Shown here: positions 1 through 8,783 of the stretch, piece by piece | Layout of the letters: every line of letters begins with the position of its first letter | Position numbering within the stretch: the first letter of the stretch is position 1 | From: Bacillus sp. M6-12 | GTDB lineage: Bacteria > Bacillota > Bacilli > Bacillales > DSM-1321 | Reading direction: 5' to 3' | DNA length: 64,000 nt | Assembly (NCBI RefSeq): GCF_002860285.1 | Contig: NZ_PGVF01000014.1 | Location: forward strand, 124,001-188,000 | The notes under the pieces: model-generated | Told to the model about the DNA's origin: nothing | Seen by the model: the letters and a program-made list of their open reading frames with translations, nothing else | Databases searched by the model: none | Program-made: the position numbers and the translations under genes

Positions 1-861
1 CATATTTATAGCGGTTTTGTGGAAGTGTATCTTGCTCAGGAGGTTCTGAATCTTTTTTATTCAGCTGGAGAGTTAAAGGTGTCAGAAGTCACTGCCAAAC
101 AATTGTACCCTAATCAATTTTTAATTATGAAAAATGCACTGGGTGGATCGGCTTCAGCTATTGCCATAGTTGATCCCTCTGGGAAAAAAGTTAAGAAATT
201 GGTTTTTGACCATGATCATATATGGGGAATCAAGCCCCGCAATGTTCAGCAAACAATGGCTATGGAGCTTTTGTTGCGCAAAGATTTGCCACTGGTTACC
301 CTGATAGGCAAAGCAGGGACCGGAAAAACATTGCTAGCCTTAGCATCCGGCCTGATGCAGACAGAGGATATGGGGTATTTCAAAAAACTGCTTGTAGCAA
401 GGCCAATTGTACCGGTAGGAAAGGATATTGGGTATCTCCCAGGAGAAAAGGAAGAAAAGCTTCGCCCATGGATGCAGCCGATTTTCGATAATCTGGAATA
501 TTTATTCAACACGAAAAAACCAGGAGAACTTGACGCCATTCTGGCTGGAATGGGATCAATTGAAGTGGAAGCGCTAACGTATATTAGAGGAAGAAGCATT
601 CCAGAACAATTTATCATTATTGATGAAGCGCAAAACCTGACAAAGCATGAAGTGAAAACGATATTAACCCGTGTCGGTGAACGGAGCAAAATTGTTTTAA
701 TGGGCGATCCGGAGCAAATCGACCATCCCTATCTGGATGAGTATAATAATGGATTAACTTATGTGGTTGAAAAATTCAAGGAACAGCAGATTGCTGGACA
801 TATTAAGCTTATCAAAGGTGAAAGGTCCGGCCTTGCGCAGCTTGCAGCAAATTTACTTTAA
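1..861 (+). CDS. ylaK: PhoH-family ATPase YlaK, 5' end outside the window
   Basis: The reading frame is open from base 1 (His-Ile-Tyr-Ser...), so the gene starts upstream; the GTG at 19 is only an internal codon. About 286 C-terminal codons are present, against roughly 440 in B. subtilis YlaK, whose missing N-terminal part is a PIN-like domain. The visible part is the PhoH ATPase domain. It has a Walker A loop GKAGTGKT near nt 309-332 and a Walker B stretch FIIIDEAQN near nt 610-636, followed by a sensor-like LMGDPEQID. PhoH2-type proteins (PIN plus PhoH) are thought to act as RNA helicase/RNases, but the role of YlaK is not established. It converges with ylaL, and the two share one long hairpin. 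Confidence 0.9.
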   Translation, partial: HIYSGFVEVYLAQEVLNLFYSAGELKVSEVTAKQLYPNQFLIMKNALGGSASAIAIVDPSGKKVKKLVFDHDHIWGIKPRNVQQTMAMELLLRKDLPLVTLIGKAGTGKTLLALASGLMQTEDMGYFKKLLVARPIVPVGKDIGYLPGEKEEKLRPWMQPIFDNLEYLFNTKKPGELDAILAGMGSIEVEALTYIRGRSIPEQFIIIDEAQNLTKHEVKTILTRVGERSKIVLMGDPEQIDHPYLDEYNNGLTYVVEKFKEQQIAGHIKLIKGERSGLAQLAANLL

Positions 862-920
862 TACAAAAGACCTGGCAGACGAAAGGAGATAATACCCTGC
901 GTTTTCCAGGTCTTTTGTAT
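861..920. terminator. Shared ylaK/ylaL hairpin with 15-bp stem
   Basis: Perfect arms ATACAAAAGACCTGG (861-875) and CCAGGTCTTTTGTAT (906-920) enclose a 30-nt loop. Each strand ends its stem in a TCTTTTGTAT stretch. It lies between convergent genes, so it probably works in both directions. The loop is unusually long for an intrinsic terminator and the T-run has only four bases. Confidence 0.65.
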
Positions 921-925
921 AGCTG

Positions 926-1423
926 TTATCTTACTTTGAATTTTGAAACTCTTTTAATTGGATTTTCTGCATTGCTGCCGTCTCCAAAATAAACGTATAC
1001 CGGGCCTTCTTCTTTCAGTGGCTTGCCTTCTGCGGAAAAACCCAGAACAAAATCTTCAGCCTGTTCCAGTGGAAAAGTATATTCTCCAGCGGATGTCTCA
1101 ACAATCAGTTCCCTGGCGTTTTCCCTAGGAACCGAATTGTCCAAAAAGGGCTTAAAAGGGATTCCGAATGTCCCTGTCAGAATTCGTTCCTTTTCATACT
1201 TTTTTTCCGTTTTGAGAGTCGGCGGAAATACAGCGCCTTCACGGATTTCCCTATCCCAGTGTTCCGATACCGCCTTTGTATATTCTTCCAATTCATTGTT
1301 CTTCTTTTCCTCTGGCTGGAAGTATGTAGTAAGATCGACTTTTCTGTCGTCAAAGATCCATACTCCCGGGTCAAGTGTAATCGGAAAATTTACATTTCCT
1401 GTCAATAATATAATTGATTCCAT
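926..1423 (-). CDS. ylaL: YlaL-like protein, function unclear
   Basis: A 165-residue protein without a signal peptide or membrane segment, rich in Lys and Glu in its middle. Size and position next to ylaK match B. subtilis YlaL. Some databases label relatives peptidyl-prolyl isomerases, but I see no recognisable isomerase motif and do not rely on that. The start is ATG at 1423, 10 nt from a GGAAGG site. A TTG three bases upstream (1426) has better spacing (7 nt) and cannot be excluded. Confidence 0.7.
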   Translation of the reverse strand: MESIILLTGNVNFPITLDPGVWIFDDRKVDLTTYFQPEEKKNNELEEYTKAVSEHWDREIREGAVFPPTLKTEKKYEKERILTGTFGIPFKPFLDNSVPRENARELIVETSAGEYTFPLEQAEDFVLGFSAEGKPLKEEGPVYVYFGDGSNAENPIKRVSKFKVR

Positions 1424-1602
1424 CAAAATCTATCCTTCCGTTGCGAGGTTACCTTTTCAGTATAAGCACTTTATGGGTGATTGTCACAAAAAACAGTGTG
1501 AATAATGAAATTGTCCTGTCGTTCCCTTGCTTTTTTATCAAAGTAAGTATAAAATTTAAAGATAAGAATAGTAATCGCTCTGGAAGCAGGGGGGATTTAA
1601 AT

Positions 1603-1884
1603 ATGACGTCTGAAATGCTTGTCAACCATAAGGAAAGAGCATACGCTTTATTAAAAGCGGATGCTGACAAGATTTTAAAGCTGATAAAAGTACAAATGGA
1701 TAATCTGACTATGCCTCAATGCCCTCTTTATGAAGAGGTTTTAGATACACAAATGTTTGGCTTATCACGTGAAATAGATTTTGCTGTCCGATTAGGTTTA
1801 GTCGAAGAGACTGTTGGAAAGGAACTTCTTGAAGCGCTTGAACACGAATTGTCAGCCTTACATGAAGCTTCAATGAAAAAATAA
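1603..1884 (+). CDS. ylaN: YlaN, UPF0358 iron-homeostasis protein
   Basis: A 93-residue protein with the conserved features of the UPF0358 family (opening with [20 protein letters not shown]). In B. subtilis and Staphylococcus aureus, YlaN has been reported to interact with the iron repressor Fur and to help relieve Fur repression when iron is low; it was also linked to Fe-S cluster supply. The start is the ATG at 1603, 7-8 nt after a GCAGGGGGGAT ribosome site. The frame stays open upstream to 1414, but nothing supports an earlier start. It is a single-gene unit followed by a strong terminator. Confidence 0.9.
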   Translation: MTSEMLVNHKERAYALLKADADKILKLIKVQMDNLTMPQCPLYEEVLDTQMFGLSREIDFAVRLGLVEETVGKELLEALEHELSALHEASMKK

Positions 1885-1897
1885 TAAGGCTACACTT

Positions 1898-1938
1898 AAA
1901 CTCAAACAATTTTCTTGCGGATTGTTTGAGTTTTTTTA
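1898..1938 (+). terminator. Terminator after ylaN
   Basis: Arms AAACTCAAACAAT (1898-1910) and ATTGTTTGAGTTT (1921-1933) are fully complementary around a 10-nt loop and run into a tract of T residues. Confidence 0.9.
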
Positions 1939-2214
1939 TATACTTTTTTTAATGATTATTCATTAAATTCGCTATATTAGAAAAATAGTATTAAAATATT
2001 GATAAGAGCAATTTTCAGGCGGATTGAAGACTGGTCAGGGACAAAATCGGGTACCGGTTAAAAGCTGAACGAATACATAATTTATAGAAAGTACTGGCGT
2101 TTAAAGCTTCAGCTCTGAACCTTGCAGACTAATGGCTAAATATTATATTCATCCCAAGATCTGGGGCTGATCAGGTTTCTGCTTTATATAAAAATACATA
2201 AACGAGGTGTAGGA

Positions 2215-5200
2215 ATGGAAAGACGCATTACCAAAGTTTTGGCAGCAAACCGAGGAGAGATTGCAATCCGTGTGTTTCGCGCCTGTACAGAATTAAACAT
2301 TAGAACTGTTGCAATTTATTCAAAGGAAGATTCTGGCGCTTATCACAGGTATAAAGCGGATGAAGCCTACCTGGTCGGTGAAGGAAAAAAACCGATCGAT
2401 GCCTATCTGGATATCGAAGGCATTATTCAAATAGCAAAGAATAGCGGTGTGGATGCCATTCATCCGGGTTACGGATTTTTATCGGAAAACATCCATTTCG
2501 CCAGACGCTGCCAGGAAGAGGGGATCATTTTCATCGGCCCTGATACAGAGCATCTTGATATGTTCGGCGATAAGGTTAAAGCACGGGAACAGGCTGAACT
2601 GGCAAATATTCCGGTCATACCCGGAAGCAATGGCCCTGTAAAAAGTCTTGAGGATATCATCAAATTCGGTAAGGCGGAAGGTTTCCCGATTATTATCAAA
2701 GCCTCTCTTGGCGGCGGCGGGCGGGGAATGAGGATCGTCAACAAGCTTGAGGAAGTCAGAGAAGCGTATGACCGGGCTAAATCTGAAGCAAAAGCAGCTT
2801 TTGGCAATGATGAAGTTTATGTTGAAAAGCTAATTCAAAAACCGAAACATATTGAAGTCCAGATCCTGGGCGACCGCCACGGGAATATCGTCCACCTTTA
2901 TGAACGGGACTGTTCTGTTCAGCGCCGTCATCAAAAGGTAGTAGAGGTTGCTCCGTCCGTTTCTATCCCAAATGAGCTGAGGGGACAGATCTGCGATGCG
3001 GCAGTAAGCCTGATGAAAAATGTTGATTATGTGAATGCAGGAACGGTTGAATTCCTGGTTGCTGACGGGGAATTTTACTTTATCGAAGTAAATCCGCGGG
3101 TACAGGTGGAACATACCATCACCGAAATGGTTACTGGAGTCGATATTGTTCAATCCCAAATTCTCATTGCAGAAGGCCATAATATTCACGGGGATATTCT
3201 TGCCATTCCTGTCCAGGAGGAGATTAAAACCCATGGATATGCAATCCAATCCCGAGTTACGACTGAAGATCCGTTAAATAATTTTATGCCTGATACAGGT
3301 AAGATTATGGCTTACCGTTCCGGCGGAGGGTTTGGTGTGCGGCTTGATGCCGGGAATGCATTTCAGGGGGCTATCATCACGCCATATTATGATTCCCTGC
3401 TAGTTAAGCTATCTACCCATGCACTTACATTTGAACAGGCTTCGTCCAAAATGATCAGAAACCTGAAGGAATTCCGGATCAGAGGGATAAAAACCAATAT
3501 CCCTTTCCTTGAAAATGTTGTAAAGCACGAAAAATTTAAGACCGGACAATATGATACATCCTTTATTGATACTACACCTGAGCTTTTTGATTTCCCGCTA
3601 AGGAAGGACCGCGGGACAAAAATGCTGTCTTATATCGGAAATGTGACTGTGAATGGGTTCCCGGGGATAGAGAAAAAGAAGAAACCGGTAATTGAAAAAC
3701 CGATCATCCCGGCACTTGGAAAAGAATTTACGGTTCAAAGCGGTACAAAGCAAATACTTGATCAACAAGGAGCCGATGGACTCGTAAAATGGGTAAAGGA
3801 TCAGAAAGAGGTCTTGCTAACAGATACCACATTCAGGGATGCCCATCAATCATTGCTCGCAACGCGAATCCGGACAACCGATATCATGCATATTGCCGAC
3901 CCGGCTGCCAAACTGCTGCCTAATCTTTTCTCCTTTGAAATGTGGGGAGGGGCAACATTTGATGTCGCATACCGCTTTCTAAAAGAAGATCCCTGGGAGA
4001 GGCTGCTGGGACTTCGCGAGAAAATTCCTAATGTAATGTTCCAAATGCTGCTCAGGGCTTCCAATGCCGTAGGCTACAAAAATTACCCTGATAATGTAAT
4101 CAGAGAGTTTGTTGAAAAATCAGCCGAAGCTGGCATAGATGTATTCCGGATCTTTGACAGCCTCAACTGGGTTAAAGGTATGGAGGTGGCCATCGATTCG
4201 GTTCGTAACTCCGGTAAGATAGCAGAAGCTGCCATTTGCTATACTGGCGACATTAATGACCCGTCAAGAGCAAAATATGATATTAAATATTATAAAAATC
4301 TCGCAAAAGACTTGGAAAATCAGGGAGCTCATATTCTTGGGATCAAGGATATGGCAGGACTGCTTAAGCCGGAAGCAGCTTATCGTCTTATCAGTGAACT
4401 AAAAGAAACGGTAGCCATTCCAATTCATTTGCATACCCATGATACAAGCGGAAATGGCATATATATGTATGCTAAAGCGATTGAGGCAGGAGTTGATATA
4501 GTTGATACAGCCTTGGGCTCAATGGCCGGACTTACATCACAGCCAAGCTCGGAAACACTTTATTATGCGCTGGAGGGCAACAGCAGGCAGCCTGATGCAG
4601 ACATTAACTCACTGCAAAAGCTTTCCCGTTATTGGGAGGTTGTCAGGAAGTACTATAAAGACTTTGAAAGTGGGATGATGTCTCCCCATACAGAGGTTTA
4701 TGAGCATGAAATGCCGGGTGGACAGTACAGCAATCTTCAGCAGCAGGCAAAAGCAGTCGGGCTTGGAAACCGCTGGGAAGAAGTAAAAGGAATGTACCAG
4801 CGTGTTAATGCAATGTTTGGTGACATTGTAAAGGTAACACCATCTTCCAAAGTCGTCGGTGACATGGCTCTCTTTATGGTCCAAAACGATATGTCGGAAG
4901 AAGATGTGCTGAAAAGAGGAGAGACCATGGATTTTCCTGATTCAGTTATTGAACTGTTTGAAGGTCATCTGGGCCAGCCGCATGGTGGATTTCCGAAAGA
5001 ACTGCAGCGTGTTATCCTGAAAGGGAAAACTCCTCTAACCGTCAGACCAGGTGAATTGCTGGATGATGTCGATTTTACAAGTTTACAGGAAAAGCTATCT
5101 AAGGAAATCGGAAGACCGGTTACAAGCTATGATGCACTCGCATACGCTCTATATCCAAAGGTTTTTCTTGAGTATGTAAAAACATCAGAGCAATTTGGCG

Positions 5201-5655
5201 ACGTTTCTAATCTTGATACTTTGACATTCTTGTATGGTATGGAGCTTGGTGAAGAAATAGAAGTGGAGATTGAGACAGGAAAAACGCTGATTGTTAAGCT
5301 GGTTTCTCTAGGGCAGCCTCATGCCGACGGAACCAGGGTTGTATACTTCGAGCTGAATGGCCAGCCGCGTGAAGTCATCATAAAGGATGAAAGTGTTAAA
5401 TCAGCGGTTGCTTCTAAGATTAAGGCTGATCTGAAAAAAGAAACACATATCGGTGCAACCATGCCGGGGACAGTTATCAAAGTATTGGTCGAAAAAGGGG
5501 ATAAGGTTACCAGAGGCGACCATTTAATCATAACTGAGGCCATGAAAATGGAGACAACGGTCCAGGCGCCGTTTTCAGGTGAAATAAAAGAAATTTACAT
5601 TGCAAATGGAGAAGCGATTTCAACCGGGGATTTACTAATTGAAATATCAAAATAA
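2215..5655 (+). CDS. pyc: Pyruvate carboxylase
   Basis: A 1146-residue biotin enzyme that carboxylates pyruvate to oxaloacetate and so refills the TCA cycle and feeds gluconeogenesis and aspartate synthesis. The domains run as in all single-chain enzymes. An ATP-grasp biotin carboxylase fills about residues 1-450, with glycine loop GGGGRGM and EVNPRVQVEH. The carboxyltransferase barrel, about 530-800, begins at DTTFRDAHQSLLATR. An allosteric/PC-tetramerisation linker follows, then a C-terminal biotinyl domain whose AMKM motif places the biotinylated lysine at residue 1111. Length is normal for Bacillus. The start ATG follows CGAGGTGTAGGA. The gene has its own terminator and no co-transcribed neighbour. 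The 276-nt upstream leader shows no riboswitch I recognise. Confidence 0.98.
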   Translation: MERRITKVLAANRGEIAIRVFRACTELNIRTVAIYSKEDSGAYHRYKADEAYLVGEGKKPIDAYLDIEGIIQIAKNSGVDAIHPGYGFLSENIHFARRCQEEGIIFIGPDTEHLDMFGDKVKAREQAELANIPVIPGSNGPVKSLEDIIKFGKAEGFPIIIKASLGGGGRGMRIVNKLEEVREAYDRAKSEAKAAFGNDEVYVEKLIQKPKHIEVQILGDRHGNIVHLYERDCSVQRRHQKVVEVAPSVSIPNELRGQICDAAVSLMKNVDYVNAGTVEFLVADGEFYFIEVNPRVQVEHTITEMVTGVDIVQSQILIAEGHNIHGDILAIPVQEEIKTHGYAIQSRVTTEDPLNNFMPDTGKIMAYRSGGGFGVRLDAGNAFQGAIITPYYDSLLVKLSTHALTFEQASSKMIRNLKEFRIRGIKTNIPFLENVVKHEKFKTGQYDTSFIDTTPELFDFPLRKDRGTKMLSYIGNVTVNGFPGIEKKKKPVIEKPIIPALGKEFTVQSGTKQILDQQGADGLVKWVKDQKEVLLTDTTFRDAHQSLLATRIRTTDIMHIADPAAKLLPNLFSFEMWGGATFDVAYRFLKEDPWERLLGLREKIPNVMFQMLLRASNAVGYKNYPDNVIREFVEKSAEAGIDVFRIFDSLNWVKGMEVAIDSVRNSGKIAEAAICYTGDINDPSRAKYDIKYYKNLAKDLENQGAHILGIKDMAGLLKPEAAYRLISELKETVAIPIHLHTHDTSGNGIYMYAKAIEAGVDIVDTALGSMAGLTSQPSSETLYYALEGNSRQPDADINSLQKLSRYWEVVRKYYKDFESGMMSPHTEVYEHEMPGGQYSNLQQQAKAVGLGNRWEEVKGMYQRVNAMFGDIVKVTPSSKVVGDMALFMVQNDMSEEDVLKRGETMDFPDSVIELFEGHLGQPHGGFPKELQRVILKGKTPLTVRPGELLDDVDFTSLQEKLSKEIGRPVTSYDALAYALYPKVFLEYVKTSEQFGDVSNLDTLTFLYGMELGEEIEVEIETGKTLIVKLVSLGQPHADGTRVVYFELNGQPREVIIKDESVKSAVASKIKADLKKETHIGATMPGTVIKVLVEKGDKVTRGDHLIITEAMKMETTVQAPFSGEIKEIYIANGEAISTGDLLIEISK

Positions 5656-5663
5656 TATAGCTT

Positions 5664-5695
5664 ATAGGGGCTGATCCGTCAGCCCCTATTTCTAT
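5664..5695 (+). terminator. Terminator after pyc
   Basis: Stem ATAGGGGCTGA (5664-5674) / TCAGCCCCTAT (5679-5689) with a tetraloop, followed by TTTCTAT. The T-run is interrupted, but the stem is strong and well placed. Confidence 0.8.
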
Positions 5696-5769
5696 GCCTA
5701 AAATTTCAGGATATGTCCTGACCCAAACAGGGAGGGAAGTCCTCCAATCAAACTTTTATTACAGCAAAC

Positions 5770-5924
5770 AAGCAGGAGTCTATACTGCCACCAATGCTTT
5801 GATATAAGAATCAGCAGTTTTGAATATGCTGCACAATGTTAGCGAAGCTACACGGTACAACTAAGGGATTTTCATGTAATTTAATGGATTTTTCTATCTG
5901 GCGCAGTTCCACCCCTTTTCCCCC
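5770..5924 (+). repeat. Divergent copy of interspersed repeat family 2
   Basis: The 3' part (about 5855-5924) resembles 18170-18255 and 36225-36285: a ctAA.G block, TTTTCATGTAATTT, then a GC-rich knob GGCGCAGTTCCACCCC. The 5' part is too diverged to align with confidence. It fills the gap between pyc and ctaA, in which no coding sequence is visible. Confidence 0.4.
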
Positions 5925-5951
5925 AAAAAAAGAAGCCCAACGTGAGCTTCT
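5925..5951 (-). terminator. Terminator after ctaA (minus strand)
   Basis: On the minus strand AGAAGC (5951-5946) pairs with GCTTCT (5936-5931), extended by partial pairing inside, and is followed by seven T residues. It lies 77 nt beyond the ctaA stop codon. Confidence 0.7.
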
Positions 5952-6027
5952 AATTCGTATACATTTAATATTGCCTCCTGGATGATTAAGTCCAGCAAGT
6001 ACCGATGGCTTTCCAACACAGCTTTGT

Positions 6028-7014
6028 TTATTGCCCTGCAGCTGTTACGGGAGGGATAAGTCTATCCTGTGGTTTAACAGCTGCTGCTTTTTCGTCAAGC
6101 GCAATTGCATTTCTTTTACTCCTGGAAGTAAGCAGCAACATATAGCTTAATACTCCAAACAGGCAGGAAATAAATAGAGCGTGGGCAAGGGCTATGTATA
6201 AATTAACCCGGGAAAAAATGATAAATGCCCCCGAAATTACCTGCAATGTTACTAGAATAAAAGAGACGATCCAGCCGCCATAGACAACTTTTTGGTGTTT
6301 ATAATGCCTAACAGCGATATACGTAACATATCCGATCCAGATAAAGATCAGACCAGCCGCAGCTCTATGTCCCATTTGCACCCATTGATGCAAATTTCCA
6401 GGCATAAAAGAACTGCTATTTTCGCAAAGCGGCCAATCAAGGCAAACCAGGCTGGCGTTTAAGTGACGAACTAGCGCGCCGCTGTAAACTACTATAAAGC
6501 TATAAGAAATAATGCCTATTGTATGGTATTTCATTCTGCTGTCAATTACTACTTTTTCTGCGTCGAATTTCTTGTCTACTTCAAATATTAGAAGGGTAAG
6601 CAGCAAAACTGCCGCAAAGGATACGAGAGAGACGCCAAAGTGAACGGCGAGAACAAATTTTGATTGGCCCCACATAACAGCTGCCGCACCGATTAATCCC
6701 TGGAGCAGCAAGAAGAAAAATGAAAGAACTGACAGGAACTTTGTTTCGCGGATGTGCCCGATTGTCTTCCAGCTCCAAACGGACAAGATTAATACCATGA
6801 ATCCGACACCTCCGGAAACCAGCCGGTGGGCTAACTCAATAATCATTTCCGGGGTAATTTCTTCAGGCAGGGGAACAAGCTTTCCGTTGCAAAGGGGCCA
6901 GGAGTTTCCGCAGCCCATTCCAGACTCGGTCTTCGTAACAAGCGCGCCCCCAAGTAAAATGAGAAGCATGCCAATACTTGTAAATACTGCAAACCATTTC
7001 AATGCCCGTTGCAC
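6028..7014 (-). CDS. ctaA: Heme A synthase CtaA
   Basis: A 328-residue polytopic membrane protein that oxidises the methyl group of heme O to give heme A, the cofactor of the caa3 oxidase encoded next door. Eight membrane segments are expected and hydrophobic blocks are seen throughout. Two cysteine pairs typical of Bacillus CtaA are present, one in [13 protein letters not shown] and one in [10 protein letters not shown], along with conserved histidines in ELAHRL, VLAVHFG, MGHRAA and LAHALF. The start is GTG at 7014, 7 nt after AGGTGG. It is divergent from ctaB, as in B. subtilis, where ResDE controls both. Confidence 0.97.
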   Translation of the reverse strand: MQRALKWFAVFTSIGMLLILLGGALVTKTESGMGCGNSWPLCNGKLVPLPEEITPEMIIELAHRLVSGGVGFMVLILSVWSWKTIGHIRETKFLSVLSFFFLLLQGLIGAAAVMWGQSKFVLAVHFGVSLVSFAAVLLLTLLIFEVDKKFDAEKVVIDSRMKYHTIGIISYSFIVVYSGALVRHLNASLVCLDWPLCENSSSFMPGNLHQWVQMGHRAAAGLIFIWIGYVTYIAVRHYKHQKVVYGGWIVSFILVTLQVISGAFIIFSRVNLYIALAHALFISCLFGVLSYMLLLTSRSKRNAIALDEKAAAVKPQDRLIPPVTAAGQ

Positions 7015-7414
7015 GTATATGCCACCTACTTTAAAATTAATAGTTCAATTGCTTGTAACAATTTAATTTTTAGAGAGAATAAAAAGAAAGAGTAATGCTA
7101 TATTTCTTTTTATTTATCATATAAAAATTCTTTTGTAAATGAATGGTTTCATTTTATTTATAGGCACTTTCTCGATATTACACAAATATCAGCGAATTTA
7201 CAAGTTCCTAGAATAAATTAAGAAAAGTAAAAAAGCTTAGTCTTCGTATAAAAGTATGTTAAAATGCTCAAGGGATATCCGAGAAGAACATTTTCCCGTT
7301 TTATTAACTTGGTTTTTGAGCAGCTTTAAGGCGGGCCGCACCCTGGTTCTGAACCGGATGATAAAAACTACCTGTTTGGTTATGTCACCAATTGGTCAAA
7401 AATAATACAAAAAA

Positions 7415-7424
7415 ATTTCACAAA
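7415..7424 (-). promoter_or_regulatory. Possible ResD-binding half-site
   Basis: Read on the minus strand this is TTTGTGAAAT, close to the TTTGTGAAT-type motif reported for the response regulator ResD, which activates ctaA and ctaB in B. subtilis. A single AT-rich match is weak evidence by itself; the location between the two known targets is what gives it weight. Confidence 0.35.
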
Positions 7425-7584
7425 AGGATAAGAAAATATGATTTAATATATTGAGAAAGCTAAAATATTATTTTTCTGGTATAAAAACATTATTCTCACC
7501 TTAAAAACTATATTATATAAAATTTGAAGAACCCAAGCTTAAGTTGATACAAATATAGAAAAGTATGAAATAATGTTTTATTAT

Positions 7585-7593
7585 TGGTATAAT
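7585..7593 (+). promoter_or_regulatory. Extended -10 of the ctaB promoter
   Basis: TGGTATAAT is a perfect TGnTATAAT extended -10, ending 45 nt before the ctaB start codon. No good -35 hexamer is found at 17-18 bp, as is common for extended -10 promoters or activator-dependent ones. Confidence 0.5.
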
Positions 7594-7638
7594 GTGCGTT
7601 TTTTGAACATTTATTCATATTTTTTAAGGGGGAGAAAC

Positions 7639-8565
7639 ATGTCTGAACCAAGAGCATATGCAGATGCCGCTATTCAAGAAAGCGGGCCTGCAATGCATGA
7701 AACCACTGCCTTTAAAGACTTTTTGGCACTCATTAAGATCGGCATTGTCCATTCAAATATGATCACTACCTTTACTGGTCTGTGGCTTGCACTGCACTTT
7801 ACCGGTACTCATTTCTTTGAGAGTCTTGATACAATGTTCTTTACATTGGCAGGATCTGCCCTTATAGTTGCCGGCTCATGCAGCCTGAATAACTATTACG
7901 ACAGCGATATTGACCACTTAATGGAGAGAACCAAGAACAGGCCAACCGTAACGGGCAAAGCGAATTTGGGCAGAGTTTTAACATTAAGCATGATATTTAT
8001 TGCTTTTGGTACTATCTTTCTTGCGCTCACCACTCTGACGGCCGCGGCCATCGGACTGGCTGGTGTGTTTTCTTATGTAGTCCTTTATACAATGATAGCT
8101 AAGCGCCGTTTTGTATCAAATACAATTGTAGGGAGCATCTCGGGCGCCGTTCCGCCGCTTATTGGGTGGGCAGCGGTTGATCCGAGCCTTGACATAATGG
8201 CGTGGATTTTGTTTCTGGTAATGTTTATCTGGCAGCCGCCGCATTTCTATGCTATTGCCATGAAACGCTGTGAGGAGTATCGCGCAGCTGGCATACCAAT
8301 GCTGCCGGTTGTAAAAGGCTTCAAGCGCACAAAAGTTTCAATGACAATGTGGGTGCTGCTCTTGCTGCCGCTGCCTTATTTCATGACTTCGCTCGGAATG
8401 CCGCTTGTCATTCTTGCTACTATTCTTAATATCGGCTGGCTTATTTTGGGAATCAGTGGGTATAAGATGAAGGATGATCTAAAGTGGGCTAAACTGATGT
8501 TTGTGTATTCATTAAACTATATGACTATTTTATATGTGGCAATGGTGATAGTAACCTTTATTTGA
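7639..8565 (+). CDS. ctaB: Heme O synthase (protoheme IX farnesyltransferase) CtaB
   Basis: A 308-residue UbiA-family prenyltransferase that adds a farnesyl group to protoheme to form heme O, the substrate of CtaA. The first Asp-rich motif is in [19 protein letters not shown], and the second conserved region is [20 protein letters not shown]. About eight to nine membrane helices are visible. The start is ATG at 7639, 6-7 nt after AAGGGGGA; an in-frame extension back to 7573 lacks a ribosome site. It leads the ctaBCDEF cluster but is separated from ctaC by 218 nt containing hairpins. Confidence 0.97.
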   Translation: MSEPRAYADAAIQESGPAMHETTAFKDFLALIKIGIVHSNMITTFTGLWLALHFTGTHFFESLDTMFFTLAGSALIVAGSCSLNNYYDSDIDHLMERTKNRPTVTGKANLGRVLTLSMIFIAFGTIFLALTTLTAAAIGLAGVFSYVVLYTMIAKRRFVSNTIVGSISGAVPPLIGWAAVDPSLDIMAWILFLVMFIWQPPHFYAIAMKRCEEYRAAGIPMLPVVKGFKRTKVSMTMWVLLLLPLPYFMTSLGMPLVILATILNIGWLILGISGYKMKDDLKWAKLMFVYSLNYMTILYVAMVIVTFI

Positions 8566-8661
8566 AGCCAGCTTTAGTACCAATAGTAGCTGCCGGCACC
8601 GGAAATGCAGCTTAGCCTGAATTCCAGTGCCGGCGAATACATATACTCCGGCCGAGCTCCG

Positions 8662-8699
8662 GAAAAAAGAATAACCATAGGGAATTCTTTCTTTTTTTA
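8662..8699 (+). terminator. Possible terminator or attenuator between ctaB and ctaC
   Basis: AAAAAAGAAT (8663-8672) can pair with ATTCTTTCTTTTTTT (8684-8698), giving an A/T-rich stem ending in a T-run. An upstream GC-rich pair (GCCGGCAC near 8601 with GTGCCGGC near 8627) forms a second hairpin without a T-run. The elements could separate ctaB expression from ctaCDEF. Confidence 0.45.
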
Positions 8700-8783
8700 A
8701 GAAATTCATTATATAGAGAGAATTATCAAAACAGTTTTTTTAAAGACTGGGAGAAATTTTACGAAAGAGGGGTTTTACAAGCT

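Larger units (their letters stand above)
7018..7638. other. ctaA-ctaB divergent control region
   Basis: About 620 nt of very AT-rich sequence without a credible open frame. It holds the promoters of both divergent genes. Visible elements are an extended -10 for ctaB at 7585-7593 and a ResD-like motif at 7415-7424. Another TG-preceded TTAAAAT lies near 7258-7266; its role is unknown. Confidence 0.6.

Noticed and set aside
1939..2214. A riboswitch or T-box in the pyc leader
   Set aside because: The 276-nt leader has some self-pairing, but none of the conserved elements of the known classes could be found.
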